Source: Strigamia acuminata
Lineage: Eukaryota > Arthropoda > Chilopoda > Geophilomorpha > Linotaeniidae
Reading direction: 5' to 3'
NCBI GenBank assembly: GCA_949358305.1
Contig: OX442314.1
Span: 40,432,581 to 40,496,580, forward strand
DNA length: 64,000 nucleotides
Shown here: one piece after another, positions 1-10,162 of the stretch
Numbering within the stretch: the first letter of the stretch is position 1
How the letters are laid out: each line of letters starts with the position of its first letter
Program-made: the position numbers and the translations under genes
Notes under the pieces: model-generated
What the model was told of the DNA's origin: nothing
What the model saw: only the letters and a program-made list of their open reading frames with translations
The model's database searches: none

Positions 1-799
1 CAAGACTTCATCTTAAGATGTAATTCGTTTATTAAATCAATGTTAAGATAAAAGTAAAGAAAAATGAATATTTAATTCGCCTATTTATAAGGCTGGCTCA
101 CGCCAAATAATTACTAACAATCTGCACAAGTGATAATTGCAAATACAGGGCAATTATCACGCTAAGCTAAATTTAATACGCATAGCTAACAATTCAATCA
201 TTCTAACAACAATAAAAAGACAAGAAAGTAAAATGGTGGCAAATGGAATGGACTACTCACAATTTTCTTGGTCTAGTTGCACAAAACACAAACACACACA
301 AGTCTTTTCAAAAGTTCAGTGTTCCTACTGGACTGGAACATTGCTGGCTTTTCTTTTGTGGCTTCTTGGCTGGTTTTAGAAGAAGGTCCTGGTTTTTAGG
401 CATATATCTGCTGAGTCCAACCCATGCTTAGTGGTCCTGGTGTAGCACACTCTTGGCTGTTAGGCTTCACCAAAACTGGAAACAAAACTGGAGCTGTGGT
501 CTAGTTGAAGTTCTGAAGGCAACTGTGCTTTCACTGTCCTTTTCACAGGTGTGGGAATGTGAGTTCCCACCCGCTGCTAATCTGGGCAGTGTCACCAACA
601 GTGCTATTTCATATGTACAACTGAGAGCAAGTGATGTACTTGACTCCTCCTTCACTGTAATCTTCTAATTGCCTAGTTTCCCAGAATCAATGACTCATAA
701 CAGGTGTTTGAGTGCCCAAGATGGAGTCACACTATTAAGTTGCACTCTTTGATGTGCATTGCAGTGCTGCACTGGGGCTGCCATATTTTGCTTGTGACA
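1..799 (-). repeat. 3' LTR of the Gypsy element (cut by window start)
   Basis: It is identical over nearly all its length to 9364-10162. On the minus strand it begins TGTCACAAGC at 799. The terminal 73 bases, seen in the other copy at 9291-9363, fall before position 1. Confidence 0.93.
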
Positions 800-809
800 C
801 CTCCCCTGA
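800..809 (-). other. Polypurine tract of the Gypsy element
   Basis: Directly before the 3' LTR on the minus strand the sequence reads CAGGGGAGG then TGTCAC. A purine run touching the LTR is where plus-strand DNA synthesis is primed. Confidence 0.7.
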
Positions 810-1637
810 CGAAAACAACTCCTAGTCCTACGAGTGTTTGAGTCACAACTCTTTCCAGTCCTCTGGAATGTCTTCACTGCAACACATCAAACCACACAAA
901 ATGCAATCCATACAAAAACGTCCAAATAACAAACAAAAACAACAAAAAAAAATCTGCAAGTAAACCAATAAATACAACAACAACATCACCATTTGCCAAC
1001 TTTCAACACGACAATTCATCTAAACGTGTAATAAAACAACTTTCACAAAAACGTCGTATTACATCAACGACTGGTAATACACAAAATTCTGTGATTATAA
1101 TTTTCGTCATAATACGGAACAACAAAAGTCTTTTCAATAAAATAATCCACCACCAATTACTTGGAAAATTCACAATAAGTCAAAAAAAAATAATCCGAAA
1201 TATTATCGGTAAAGTTCCAAAACAATGTATTTGTCAAAACACCAAAATTGTAAAAAGAAGAGAAAAGATTCAAGAAAGATGAGAAAACAAAAATGCACAC
1301 AAAAAAAATACCCCAATACACTAAAATATTAAGTGTCTGTAAAGAATATACAAGAAGGGTCATCAAGACTGCATAACTCTCCCCCTCTTAATCCCCTCGT
1401 TAATCCCCCTATTGTCTTGTCTCATGGAATGCAAGGTGGATCTGTATCCATGTCATTCCTATGGGTGTCATACTGAAATTGACACTGATTGGCAAAACCC
1501 AATCCACTAGGATTAGCAAAAACCAATCCAAATCAAAAAAAATTTTAAAATTCAACTTCCTGTTTGCATTGCAATTCGGAATTTTTACAATCACTCCAAA
1601 CACAATTCCAATTCTGTCCCCACCACAACCTACAACA
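810..1637. other. AT-rich spacer between 3' LTR and the antisense gene
   Basis: No coding region is supported here. It is A-rich with scattered short open frames on both strands. By position it would hold the promoter and leader of the plus-strand gene that starts at 1638. Confidence 0.4.
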
Positions 1638-2253
1638 ATGGACAACATCACCAACCACTCGATTGACGACAATGTCTGCGCGCGGGACGAGCTTCTACAC
1701 TTTGGTTCAACCGACGATCGGGCGGAAAATTTCGATGAATCGGAATTCCCGTTCGATCACCTTGATGTCAGCGTGGATGGCCACGCGCTTGTCTCATCTC
1801 TCACGGTGTTGCCTGCCGGCATGGAAAACCCGTCAGCAGCGCACTCACAGGCTTATGATTACGCATTCCTCGACCAACCGTCCTCCGACGATGAATGTGA
1901 CGAATATTTCGCTGAGGAACTGGCCCTAAACGGCGTATCGGGTCCAAGTATTACGCTTGTCGATCCCCCTGGCCTCGAAATATACCGCTTTGGCCCTGCA
2001 GGTCCTTACTCCGCACTCAACCAACCGTAAGTATTTTCCTATCTCGAACATGACAATTCCAACAAAAAAAAATTCCTTTATCCACGCATCGAGATAATGG
2101 CGCCTGCAATTCCAAATTTCTTTCTCCGTGCTAAACTTTCTTCCCTTTTTCAGCGCTGACACCATCGAACCTATGGATGACATTTGCGAAATTTCTCAAC
2201 GTCTGGAGAACCAAACGCTTGCCGATGACGCCGACGCACCACCCCCATGCTAA
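1638..2253 (+). CDS. Spliced acidic protein encoded antisense to gag-pol inside the Gypsy element
   Basis: Two exons are seen: 1638-2026 and 2154-2253, separated by a 127-bp intron with donor GTAAGT at 2027 and a pyrimidine-rich tract ending CAG at 2153. Splicing keeps the frame (489 nt, 162 residues). The start was chosen for its strong context (AACAATGG); the frame is also open upstream to an ATG at 1461. The product is acidic, with Asp/Glu clusters such as SSDDECDEYFAEE, and has no domain I recognise. A stop at 2251-2253 is followed at once by AATAAA (2257-2262). Codon use is more GC-rich than the surrounding spacer. It lies opposite to gag-pol, just inside the 3' LTR. Function unknown; a regulator of the element is an inference from position only. 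Confidence is in the gene model, not the role. Confidence 0.6.
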
Positions 2254-2713
2254 TCGAATAAAAAAAATTCTTTGCGCCCTGTGCCGAACCAAACATATAT
2301 GCCTAATCTCTCATTCAATCCAACACTCGCTGCAGCTTCCAATTCCGTTTACAATTCCGTTGGGAAACAAATCACCGAACAAAACTTGCACTAAAAATTG
2401 AAAACCTCAACTAATTTCAAATTAACTCCTGGCATACTTCCTTTCACACAAAAAAATCAACCATGAATAAATTATTTAATGCCTCAAAAAAAAATTTTTT
2501 TATTCCAAAACACCAAACAAGATTCCGTAAAATTTTCCAAAGAAAAAATCTGATTTAAGTATAAAAAAAAAGAAATTCCTTGTCTCATGCAAAACTATCC
2601 AATAAATGGTTGAGGAAAAAAAATCCCAACCCAATTAGACAAAATCCAACAAACAACAAAAAAAAATTTCCAAAAGAAAATGAATATAGCCAATGCCAAA
2701 AAAAAGAACTAAA
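2254..2713. other. A-rich non-coding gap between antisense gene and pol stop
   Basis: It contains the probable poly(A) signal of the antisense gene at 2257-2262 and many A-runs. No coding region is supported. Confidence 0.4.
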
Positions 2714-5700
2714 TTAATCAGTTTTTCCTCCGAAAACTCTCCACAATAATTTGGCCATTTCATATTCGCCCAAACGTTTTGGAGGTCTCGTTGTGCGCTT
2801 GGGGTATCTGCGCTCAACAACTTCCTCAACATTCAACTGTTCTGCTTGCGCCTCGGCCAATTGCTCATCGGCCTGCATGTCCTCCACCTGTGCCTTTTTG
2901 GCCTGTTTTGCATATCCTCTCTGGGAAATTTCCTCTCCCCAGTCCAATTCGCTATCCGAATCTGTATCCGAGTTTGACTCACTCTCCCCAGACTCTTCTG
3001 CTTTTTCGTCTTCAAACTCCAAATAGGGATAAGTTTTCGGTTCCATTATCTTGTTTAATCTATCCACATGTACAGTTTGCTCTTTAGATGGGTCTGACAT
3101 CAATCTTATTCTATAATTGACTTCATTCAAACGCGCTACTACTCTGAATGGCCCCTGATGTGGTTGTGCCAACTTTTTAATTTCCCCTGGTTTAATGCGA
3201 ACATGCTTAAGGAAAACCAAATCTCCCACATCAATGTGTTTATCTCTTGCCGTGGACAAACTCTGCAGATGTTGAAATTCTGAAAAGTCAGTCAATGCCT
3301 TTTTAACACGACCAAACGTATTTTGCATCGCTTCACTGCGATGTGCGATATACTTAATTGAGCTTGAACTATCCCTAGTAAGCATCTCAACCGTACCAAA
3401 TGGATCCCTTGACGTGAACAAATACACTGGGGTGTGTCCAGTCACCTTGTGTACTGCAAATCGATATGCCATAAGAACCCTTCCAATTTGCATATCCCAA
3501 TCGTCATGCCCTTCTGTTAACAAATGCGACAATGTGGCTGCTATTGTTGCATTAAAACGCTCAACTTGACCATTACACTGTGGTCTATATGAAGTGGTAT
3601 TCACGTGCTCAATACCTAAACTTCCACACCAATCGTTAAAAACTTTTGACATAAATGGCGTCCCTTGATCCGTTAAAATTGTTTTCATTGGACCATATCT
3701 GTTTATGAGCATCAAGTCCAGTGCCGCAACGATTGTTTCGGCTCTTTGATCTCTCAAAGGCATGGCTTCCGGCCATTTGCTAAAATAGTCAACCGCCACG
3801 ATAATGAACTGGTTGCCTCTGTCCGAGGTTTTTAAAGGACCCAAAATATCACAACCCATTCGCTCTAATGGTACTCCCACCGGCTGAAACATTTGAATTG
3901 GGGCCTTTCCCTTTGGTCCCTTCCTAGCGTTGCATTGGTCACATGACTTGACATGTTGCCTGATGTCCTTGTAGATGCCCGGCCAATAGTACTTCTGCCT
4001 AATGGTCTCGAACATCTTCTCAATGCCAAAATGACCCGCTCCTTCACGGTTGTGTTCATGTATTAGCACAGCTGGTACCATGGCTTCTGGTACAACCAAA
4101 ATCGAAATCACCTCCCCATGAATACTTCTAGCCAAATACAGCATGCCATCATCCGTTAAATAATAGGAATCCCATGTGGGAAACTTGCTCTTGAATTGAG
4201 CTGTCTCGCCCCTGGCTGCCCTAATCAAAAATTCCAATTTGGGGTCGGCTGATTGCGCCTCAACTATTCTCTGCGGAATCCAATCGATCAACAACATATC
4301 CTTCGAATTTAGAACGTTGATACCAATTGTTTCGCTCCCACTGTCCTGTGGTAGTAATCGTGACAAAAAGTCCGCTTTATTTTGTGGCCCTGGTTTGTAC
4401 ACGATGTCGTAATCATATTCTTGGAGTTTCATACTCCACCTAGTGAACTGCGCTTTCGCATGCGAGTTTTGCAAAAGGAAGGTGAGAGGTGCATGATCCG
4501 TGATAAGTGTAAATTTTCTGCCCATTAAATAATAGGTGAAATGCTTCACACCGAAAACGCATCCCATTGCTTCCAAATGCACTGCTGGGTAGCATTGCTC
4601 TGCCCTGTTCAGCCGCCTACTCGCAAATGCTACGGGGTGCATTCTACCATTTACTTGTTGTTGTAAAATCGCTCCCAACCCTTGTCCACTAGCATCTGTT
4701 TCTAGAAAGAACTTCTCTTTCCAGTCTGGCAAAATCAGGATTGGTCCCTTAATCAGCTGTCCCTTTAATGTCTCATAGGCTAACTGTTGGGCCTCTCCCC
4801 AGTCGAACACTGTATCTTTCTTGAGTAAATTTGTAAGGGGTGAAGCTATAGTTGAAAAATTCTTTATAAACCGCCTATAATAACCTGTCATCCCCAAATA
4901 ACTCCGTACTTCTGGTACATTCCTTGGTGCTCGACACTTCTCCAGAGCTTGGACCTTGGATTCAATTGGTCTAATTGTTCCCTCTCCAATCACATGGCCT
5001 AAATATGTAACCTCTGTCAACCCCAATTGACATTTTGGTGGCTTCAGTTTTAACTTGGCCTCCCTAAACCTTTGAAATATCTGACGCAACAACGATGGAT
5101 GCTCTATAAAACTTGCTGTCCACCCCAATACGTCATCTACAAATACTCCACTTTTGTTAATGCCTTCCAAGGTCTTACTCAACAAACGCTGAAATCCTGC
5201 AGGTGAGGTTTTTAACCCCATTGGTACTCTTGTCCATTGGTACAGCCCAAAAGGAGTGATAAACGCCGTTTTCTGTCGGTCGCCCACTGCTACTGGTACC
5301 TGCCAAAACCCATTACTGCAGTCCATCGAAGAAAAAATCCTCCCGTCCCCTAATTGTGACAGTAAAATCTCTATCAACGGTAACGGATATTGATCTGATA
5401 CGATCTTAACATTTAACCCTCTGTAATCAATTACCAAGCGTGGTGCTTTGCCTGGTGCATTGACCAACATGCAAGGTGCTGCATAAGGTGAGGTGCTATT
5501 TTCAATTATCCCCGCCTCTAACAACTGATCTATGATCCCTTTCAAAACCTTCATTTGTGCTTCCGGCACTGTGTAAGGTCTCTTACTAACTGGCACTTCA
5601 TCTGTGAGGTGTATCCGGTGTTCCATTTTATCCGTACAACCTAACCCAAAAATGTCCATCGCAAACACGTCAATATATTCAGTAATCAATTCCTCAATTA

Positions 5701-7450
5701 ATGACCTGTTCAAGTCTTCCAAATGGTCTAATCTGAAGTCTGCCAAAGTGATGGTAGGCTTGGCTGGTAGCACCGTTGTAATTGAGTACCCGTCGCCATC
5801 CCCCATTCCAAAAGGATTAGTCTGAATGAGTGAGTCCATCTCTTCGATATAATTGAAAAATGAGTCTCCCCCCTTCTGACTTTCCCACCAATTATCCACA
5901 TTAAACACTAGCTCCCTTGGAAGTTGTTGCCATGGCAATTCCTCTTTAACACTAGCTGGGTCTTGTAGTGCCAATAGAAAATCATCACAACTTTTCTGTA
6001 CTGGAGGGAAACCATATTCCTCCAGCTTCTTCCTTCTGTAAGTAACGTTGGCTAATACGTGCACTGGCTTCGTCGAGTCCGGAAAGCGTATTTCGTGAGT
6101 TTCCGTATCTATCTTAGCCTTAAACTGCTGCAGTAAATCCAATCCCATAATTCCACTTAGTCTCCCCTTGCGGTGTGTATCAGTTGTATAGATATATACC
6201 CAATGGTTGACACTTGCGTCCCCTACTGTGATGTGCAACTTCACTTTCTTTATTAGTTTCATGTCATCGCCTGTCACTCCTGTGAGAACACAATCTACCT
6301 TGTCCTCTTCATATGTTACATTACGAGCTAACAATTCCTGCCATATGCCAATGGCCAACACGCTAGCAGATGCACCAGTGTCTATCATTAAGCTGACTGG
6401 CACGTCTCCTATGCTTGCTGTTACCCAGTACAGATGCGTTATGGGATTAATCCTAAGGGCCTTTAACCCACCCACATGGTGTATTACCTTATCTTCCCTT
6501 CTCTGTACCTCTAATATATTCCAAGTTACTGCACTTCCTGTGCCTAGGGATCTCCATTTGTGAGCCACCCTTTTGTAAAACCTTCTTGATAGTCTCCAAC
6601 TATTAACCTTAAAGCCTATCATAGTCCTATACCATTTCTTGGAAAAAAATCTAAATTTGCGCCGAAATTTAAACAAATTACTGTTGATTACTCTAATTTG
6701 TGACTCTCCCCATTTTCCTGTCCTCCTAGCAACTGGCAAAACTCTTGCCCCTTGTTTAACTAGGCCTTGGAACAAATAAATCATACACTTATAGAGATAC
6801 CTGGCTGCAGGTCCTGACTGGGATCCCGCCCACACCAAGAATTCTATGGAGAATCCAAAAATAAATATCAAAGTATAAAACCCATACAGGAGAAAATTCC
6901 AGAAAAACTGCCATTGCCCACCCCATTGCGTTGTGTTTTCTTCATGATCGTGGTTGACAACGCGTACTATTTCTCTGTCCTGTAACTTCTGGCTGACCCA
7001 TTGCACTGGGAGGTCAGTGACCTGTGTACCCACTGGTGTGTCACTTGTTCCCAACACTGCGTCCTCCATCTTGACAATTGCAACCTTAGAATAAAATTCA
7101 ACTTCAGCTTCTATTAATTCCCCATCACAGAGATCATAGTGGTTGGGAATGTCCTCATAGCTAGGCGTGTTTTCCCCCTCTTCCACTGTACAAAGGTCGA
7201 ATTGTTTTGGAATGTCCTTAACTTTAGGCGTGTTTTCCATTTGCACTAATTCTGTTTCCCCCTCTGCTTCCAATGTCCCTATGTTAGAACCAAAAGTCCT
7301 GAAAACCTCTTCCCACTCATCTGGTTGCAAACTATCATCCTTTCCTAAATCTCCTACTACTACACCATAGCTTCCAAAGCTTTCTAGACCTGTTGTTACA
7401 ACTATTTGGGCTGTGACAGAACTTGGTCCTTGTTCTGTCTGCCTATCTAG
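2714..7450 (-). CDS. pol: Gypsy Pol polyprotein (protease, RT, RNase H, integrase)
   Basis: The frame is open from the putative frameshift at 7450 to 2714, about 1578 residues. Reading N to C: an acidic segment, a hydrophobic stretch (near 6840-6910) that looks like a membrane segment followed by a basic region, protease with DTGA (near 6370-6390), RT with FVDDV (5130-5144), RNase H with ETDASGQ (near 4690), integrase zinc finger (HxxxxxxxGHFG then CxxC, about 3930-4060), the integrase core with TDQGTPF (near 3660) and an acidic C-terminal tail. No ATG is needed because the frame overlaps gag and is entered by -1 shift; a TTG at 7330 is not a convincing start. Pol copies element RNA and integrates the DNA. 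All catalytic motifs I could check are intact. Confidence 0.93.
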   Translation of the reverse strand, partial: LDRQTEQGPSSVTAQIVVTTGLESFGSYGVVVGDLGKDDSLQPDEWEEVFRTFGSNIGTLEAEGETELVQMENTPKVKDIPKQFDLCTVEEGENTPSYEDIPNHYDLCDGELIEAEVEFYSKVAIVKMEDAVLGTSDTPVGTQVTDLPVQWVSQKLQDREIVRVVNHDHEENTTQWGGQWQFFWNFLLYGFYTLIFIFGFSIEFLVWAGSQSGPAARYLYKCMIYLFQGLVKQGARVLPVARRTGKWGESQIRVINSNLFKFRRKFRFFSKKWYRTMIGFKVNSWRLSRRFYKRVAHKWRSLGTGSAVTWNILEVQRREDKVIHHVGGLKALRINPITHLYWVTASIGDVPVSLMIDTGASASVLAIGIWQELLARNVTYEEDKVDCVLTGVTGDDMKLIKKVKLHITVGDASVNHWVYIYTTDTHRKGRLSGIMGLDLLQQFKAKIDTETHEIRFPDSTKPVHVLANVTYRRKKLEEYGFPPVQKSCDDFLLALQDPASVKEELPWQQLPRELVFNVDNWWESQKGGDSFFNYIEEMDSLIQTNPFGMGDGDGYSITTVLPAKPTITLADFRLDHLEDLNRSLIEELITEYIDVFAMDIFGLGCTDKMEHRIHLTDEVPVSKRPYTVPEAQMKVLKGIIDQLLEAGIIENSTSPYAAPCMLVNAPGKAPRLVIDYRGLNVKIVSDQYPLPLIEILLSQLGDGRIFSSMDCSNGFWQVPVAVGDRQKTAFITPFGLYQWTRVPMGLKTSPAGFQRLLSKTLEGINKSGVFVDDVLGWTASFIEHPSLLRQIFQRFREAKLKLKPPKCQLGLTEVTYLGHVIGEGTIRPIESKVQALEKCRAPRNVPEVRSYLGMTGYYRRFIKNFSTIASPLTNLLKKDTVFDWGEAQQLAYETLKGQLIKGPILILPDWKEKFFLETDASGQGLGAILQQQVNGRMHPVAFASRRLNRAEQCYPAVHLEAMGCVFGVKHFTYYLMGRKFTLITDHAPLTFLLQNSHAKAQFTRWSMKLQEYDYDIVYKPGPQNKADFLSRLLPQDSGSETIGINVLNSKDMLLIDWIPQRIVEAQSADPKLEFLIRAARGETAQFKSKFPTWDSYYLTDDGMLYLARSIHGEVISILVVPEAMVPAVLIHEHNREGAGHFGIEKMFETIRQKYYWPGIYKDIRQHVKSCDQCNARKGPKGKAPIQMFQPVGVPLERMGCDILGPLKTSDRGNQFIIVAVDYFSKWPEAMPLRDQRAETIVAALDLMLINRYGPMKTILTDQGTPFMSKVFNDWCGSLGIEHVNTTSYRPQCNGQVERFNATIAATLSHLLTEGHDDWDMQIGRVLMAYRFAVHKVTGHTPVYLFTSRDPFGTVEMLTRDSSSSIKYIAHRSEAMQNTFGRVKKALTDFSEFQHLQSLSTARDKHIDVGDLVFLKHVRIKPGEIKKLAQPHQGPFRVVARLNEVNYRIRLMSDPSKEQTVHVDRLNKIMEPKTYPYLEFEDEKAEESGESESNSDTDSDSELDWGEEISQRGYAKQAKKAQVEDMQADEQLAEAQAEQLNVEEVVERRYPKRTTRPPKRLGEYEMAKLLWRVFGGKTD

Positions 7451-8481
7451 TTTAACGGTTTCTCTGGGGCCTGCTGACTCTTCTCAACTTCCTTCGAGTC
7501 TTCCTTCTTTTCAGCGGACTGCCCTTTATTCCATGGTCTCTTTTCAAATCGTGGTTTGAAACCCTGCTGCCTATTCTCGTTGTTGGCGCACTTGAAGCTG
7601 CCATGCCCCTTCCCACCACACAACGAACATTTCCACTCTTGTTTCGGGACTTTGCAGTCCCTACTCCAATGACCTTCTTTCTGGCATTTAAAACAAGCCG
7701 TTCCTGAAGATGACCTCTCCATACTACCAACATGAGTGGTTGACTTCTGATGCATCGCCACAGTGAGATCTTTTATGGCCTTTAGAATTGAGTCAAATTT
7801 GTCTGAATCGGGGTCTTTTTGCTTCGGTGCCGCGCTAGCACTGGCCAATTCCAGCCTGGCAAGCCCTGAGTTCCCCCTGTTTGCATAAAAGGAGAGCCCC
7901 AGCTCTTGTTTTGCCGTCCAGGCCACACATTCGTCAAAAGTAGCGAAATCTGAGGCCAAAATGACCTGCTTAGATAACTCCCCCGTGAGCCCTGCGATAA
8001 ACCTGGATTGTAACTGAAAATTGTCGCGCACTCCAGCCACTTCTCCCTCCTCAAAACACAATTCCCACAATCCCTTAATACGCGACGCAAAAGTTGTAGT
8101 CGACTCCCCTTTCTTTTGGGTAGCCTGGCTAAACCTATCGAATCTCGCATGTCTCGTCTCACGTATGCCAAATCGTGCCAATAGCATCTTTTCAAAGTCT
8201 GCAACCACCTCACAATCCATTGCAATGGAGTGGTCATCGACCCAAACTCTGGCTTCATCACTAAACTTCGAACGCATCAGGCTACAAGTGAAGCTTTCAC
8301 TCCATTTGCCTAGTTTTGCTGCTGCCTTTGCATTTTTTATGAACCCTTCAATCTTGGCGCCCTTCCCATTGCCTGTAAACTTGGGCACCAGACTCTGCAT
8401 CATTGCAGGTGAAATGTCACATTTCTCATCCCTCACATTACCCCCATCACCTCCATCACCTCCATTACCACCATCGGCCAT
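7447..8481 (-). CDS. gag: Gypsy Gag with two CCHC zinc knuckles
   Basis: This is a 344-residue structural protein that would package element RNA. The start is ATG at 8481-8479 in excellent context (AACATGGCC); the frame is open further upstream but starts there only with TTG. After a Gly/Asp-rich N-terminus comes a retrotransposon-Gag capsid-like helical region. Two CX2CX4HX4C knuckles follow near the C-terminus (CFKCQKEGHWSRDC and CSLCGGKGHGSFKC), then a Lys/Glu-rich tail. The stop TAG lies directly after the heptamer G TTA AAC, so part of translation can pass into pol. Confidence 0.92.
   Translation of the reverse strand: MADGGNGGDGGDGGNVRDEKCDISPAMMQSLVPKFTGNGKGAKIEGFIKNAKAAAKLGKWSESFTCSLMRSKFSDEARVWVDDHSIAMDCEVVADFEKMLLARFGIRETRHARFDRFSQATQKKGESTTTFASRIKGLWELCFEEGEVAGVRDNFQLQSRFIAGLTGELSKQVILASDFATFDECVAWTAKQELGLSFYANRGNSGLARLELASASAAPKQKDPDSDKFDSILKAIKDLTVAMHQKSTTHVGSMERSSSGTACFKCQKEGHWSRDCKVPKQEWKCSLCGGKGHGSFKCANNENRQQGFKPRFEKRPWNKGQSAEKKEDSKEVEKSQQAPEKPLN
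7450..7456 (-). other. Probable -1 ribosomal frameshift site GTTAAAC
   Basis: The last two gag sense codons are TTA AAC, preceded by G and followed by TAG. The pol frame is the -1 frame and stays open through this point. GTTAAAC resembles the X XXY YYZ class, and GUUAAAC is known as a shift site in equine arteritis virus. No downstream pseudoknot was assessed. Confidence 0.6.
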
Positions 8482-9290
8482 GTTAGGAAACAAAAGTGAA
8501 TAATTATGTAGGATATCTTTAAACTCTTCCAACAAATGCAAACAAGAAATGTCTATAACTAAATCAGGTATTTCAACCTCTAAAGCCAGTATAACCAATT
8601 TATCTAATAGCAACAGTATAATTCCAAACACACCACTGAATTCCAAAAGTCAAAACCAAAAAAAAATTTATTTCTAAAGTCTGACAAAATTCTTTTAATC
8701 CTAAAAAAAAATTTAAACTACTTCAAACTAATCTGTCAAAGCATTCAAACTCTCTTTCAAAATAATCCCTTAAAATATTTAAACCAAAAATATTTAAACC
8801 AAGTTAAACTAATCCTTCAAAAAATATTTAAAACAAGTTAAACTAATCCTGTAAAACATTCAAAAAGGAAACTTCTATTGTATACTGTAATCTCCTGAGT
8901 TATGCATTCCTTCTTAATCCCTTGAAGTATGTTCCAATTTCCTTCCAACACTCTGAACAATAGAGCCCAATTAGGGGTAACCAAAAACGAACAAAGGAAT
9001 TCCACACCTGGCAATTCCACAAAAATTTTCTTTGTCTCAACTAGACAGTACATTTACCCCCAAAATTTAGAAATGGAAAAAAAATGGAAAAAGAAAATGC
9101 ACAAATCTTGCTAAATCCACACTAAATTCGGATCCACTCTGACTGCTTTTATACTACTAACAAAATTTCCCATCCAGTCCCCTTAATTTTAAGACTAGAA
9201 AAAAATTTTCCCAAAATTTACAACAAAAATTCAAGTTTTTCAAAATTTTAACCCTAAATTTTCTTTAAACAATACAGTCAGATTCCTTAT
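8482..9290 (-). other. Gypsy leader region between 5' LTR and gag
   Basis: About 800 bases with A-runs and short local duplications (for example repeated ATATTTAAACCAAGTTAAAC-like stretches near 8780-8850). No gene is supported; it would hold the packaging signal and leader. Confidence 0.4.
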
Positions 9291-10162
9291 TGTCACGGCA
9301 CCATTGTGGCAAGGTCGTTTTCGTGAATCGGTGGAATTTAATGTGAACCAATGTGTAATCAAACAAGACTTCATCTTAAGATGTAATTCGTTTATTAAAT
9401 CAATGTTAAGATAAAAGTAAAGAAAAATGAATATTTAATTCGCCTATTTATAAGGCTGGCTCACGCCAAATAATTACTAACAATCTGCACAAGTGATAAT
9501 TGCAAATACAGGGCAATTATCACGCTAAGCTAAATTTAATACGCATAGCTAACAATTCAATCATTCTAACAACAATAAAAAGACAAGAAAGTAAAATGGT
9601 GGCAAATGGAATGGACTACTCACAATTTTCTTGGTCTAGTTGCACAAAACACAAACACACACAAGTCTTTTCAAAAGTTCAGTGTTCCTACTGGACTGGA
9701 ACATTGCTGGCTTTTCTTTTGTGGCTTCTTGGCTGGTTTTAGAAGAAGGTCCTGGTTTTTAGGCATATATCTGCTGAGTCCAACCCATGCTTAGTGGTCC
9801 TGGTGTAGCACACTCTTGGCTGTTAGGCTTCACCAAAACTAGAAACAAAACTGGAGCTGTGGTCTAGTTGAAGTTCTGAAGGCAACTGTGCTTTCACTGT
9901 CCTTTTCACAGGTGTGGGAATGTGAGTTCCCACCCGCTGCTAATCTGGGCAGTGTCACCAACAGTGCTATTTCATATGTACAACTGAGAGCAAGTGATGT
10001 ACTTGACTCCTCCTTCACTGTAATCTTCTAATTGCCTAGTTTCCCAGAATCAATGACTCATAACAGGTGTTTGAGTGCCCAAGATGGAGTCACACTATTA
10101 AGTTGCACTCTTTGATGTGCATTGCAGTGCTGCACTGGGGCTGCCATATTTTGCTTGTGACA
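9291..10162 (-). repeat. 5' LTR of the Gypsy element, 872 bp
   Basis: The ends are the short inverted repeat TGTCAC/GTGACA. Read on the minus strand it starts at 10162 and ends at 9291. I see no convincing tRNA primer binding site next to it: the minus strand after 9291 reads ATAAGGAATCTGACTG, which does not start with the usual TGG. Confidence 0.9.
9391..9452 (-). promoter_or_regulatory. LTR core promoter and poly(A) signal
   Basis: On the minus strand a TATAAATA box lies at 9452-9445 and an AATAAA signal at 9396-9391, about 50 bases downstream. This is the spacing expected around the U3/R boundary of a compact LTR. The same pair is present in the 3' LTR (28-33 and 82-89). Confidence 0.6.

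Larger units (their letters stand above)
1..10162 (-). mobile_element. Gypsy/Ty3-type LTR retrotransposon, nearly complete
   Basis: The element has two near-identical direct repeats (1-799 and 9364-10162, offset 9363) flanking Gag and Pol on the minus strand. Domain order in Pol is protease, reverse transcriptase, RNase H, integrase, which is the Ty3/Gypsy order. The right repeat is the 5' LTR and the left is the 3' LTR, whose last 73 bases lie outside the window. The only LTR difference I noticed is a G/A at 478 versus 9841, so insertion looks recent. Gag and Pol are open throughout. An additional spliced gene lies on the plus strand between pol and the 3' LTR. The target duplication cannot be checked because one flank is missing. 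The right flank is a P-element relic. Confidence 0.95.

Noticed and set aside
137-431. Short plus-strand frames repeated at 137-431 and 9500-9794
   Set aside because: They lie in the duplicated LTR, are non-homologous to known proteins and repeat only because the LTR repeats.
9270-9290. Primer binding site next to the Gypsy 5' LTR
   Set aside because: The sequence does not start with TGG and matches no tRNA end that I can recognise.
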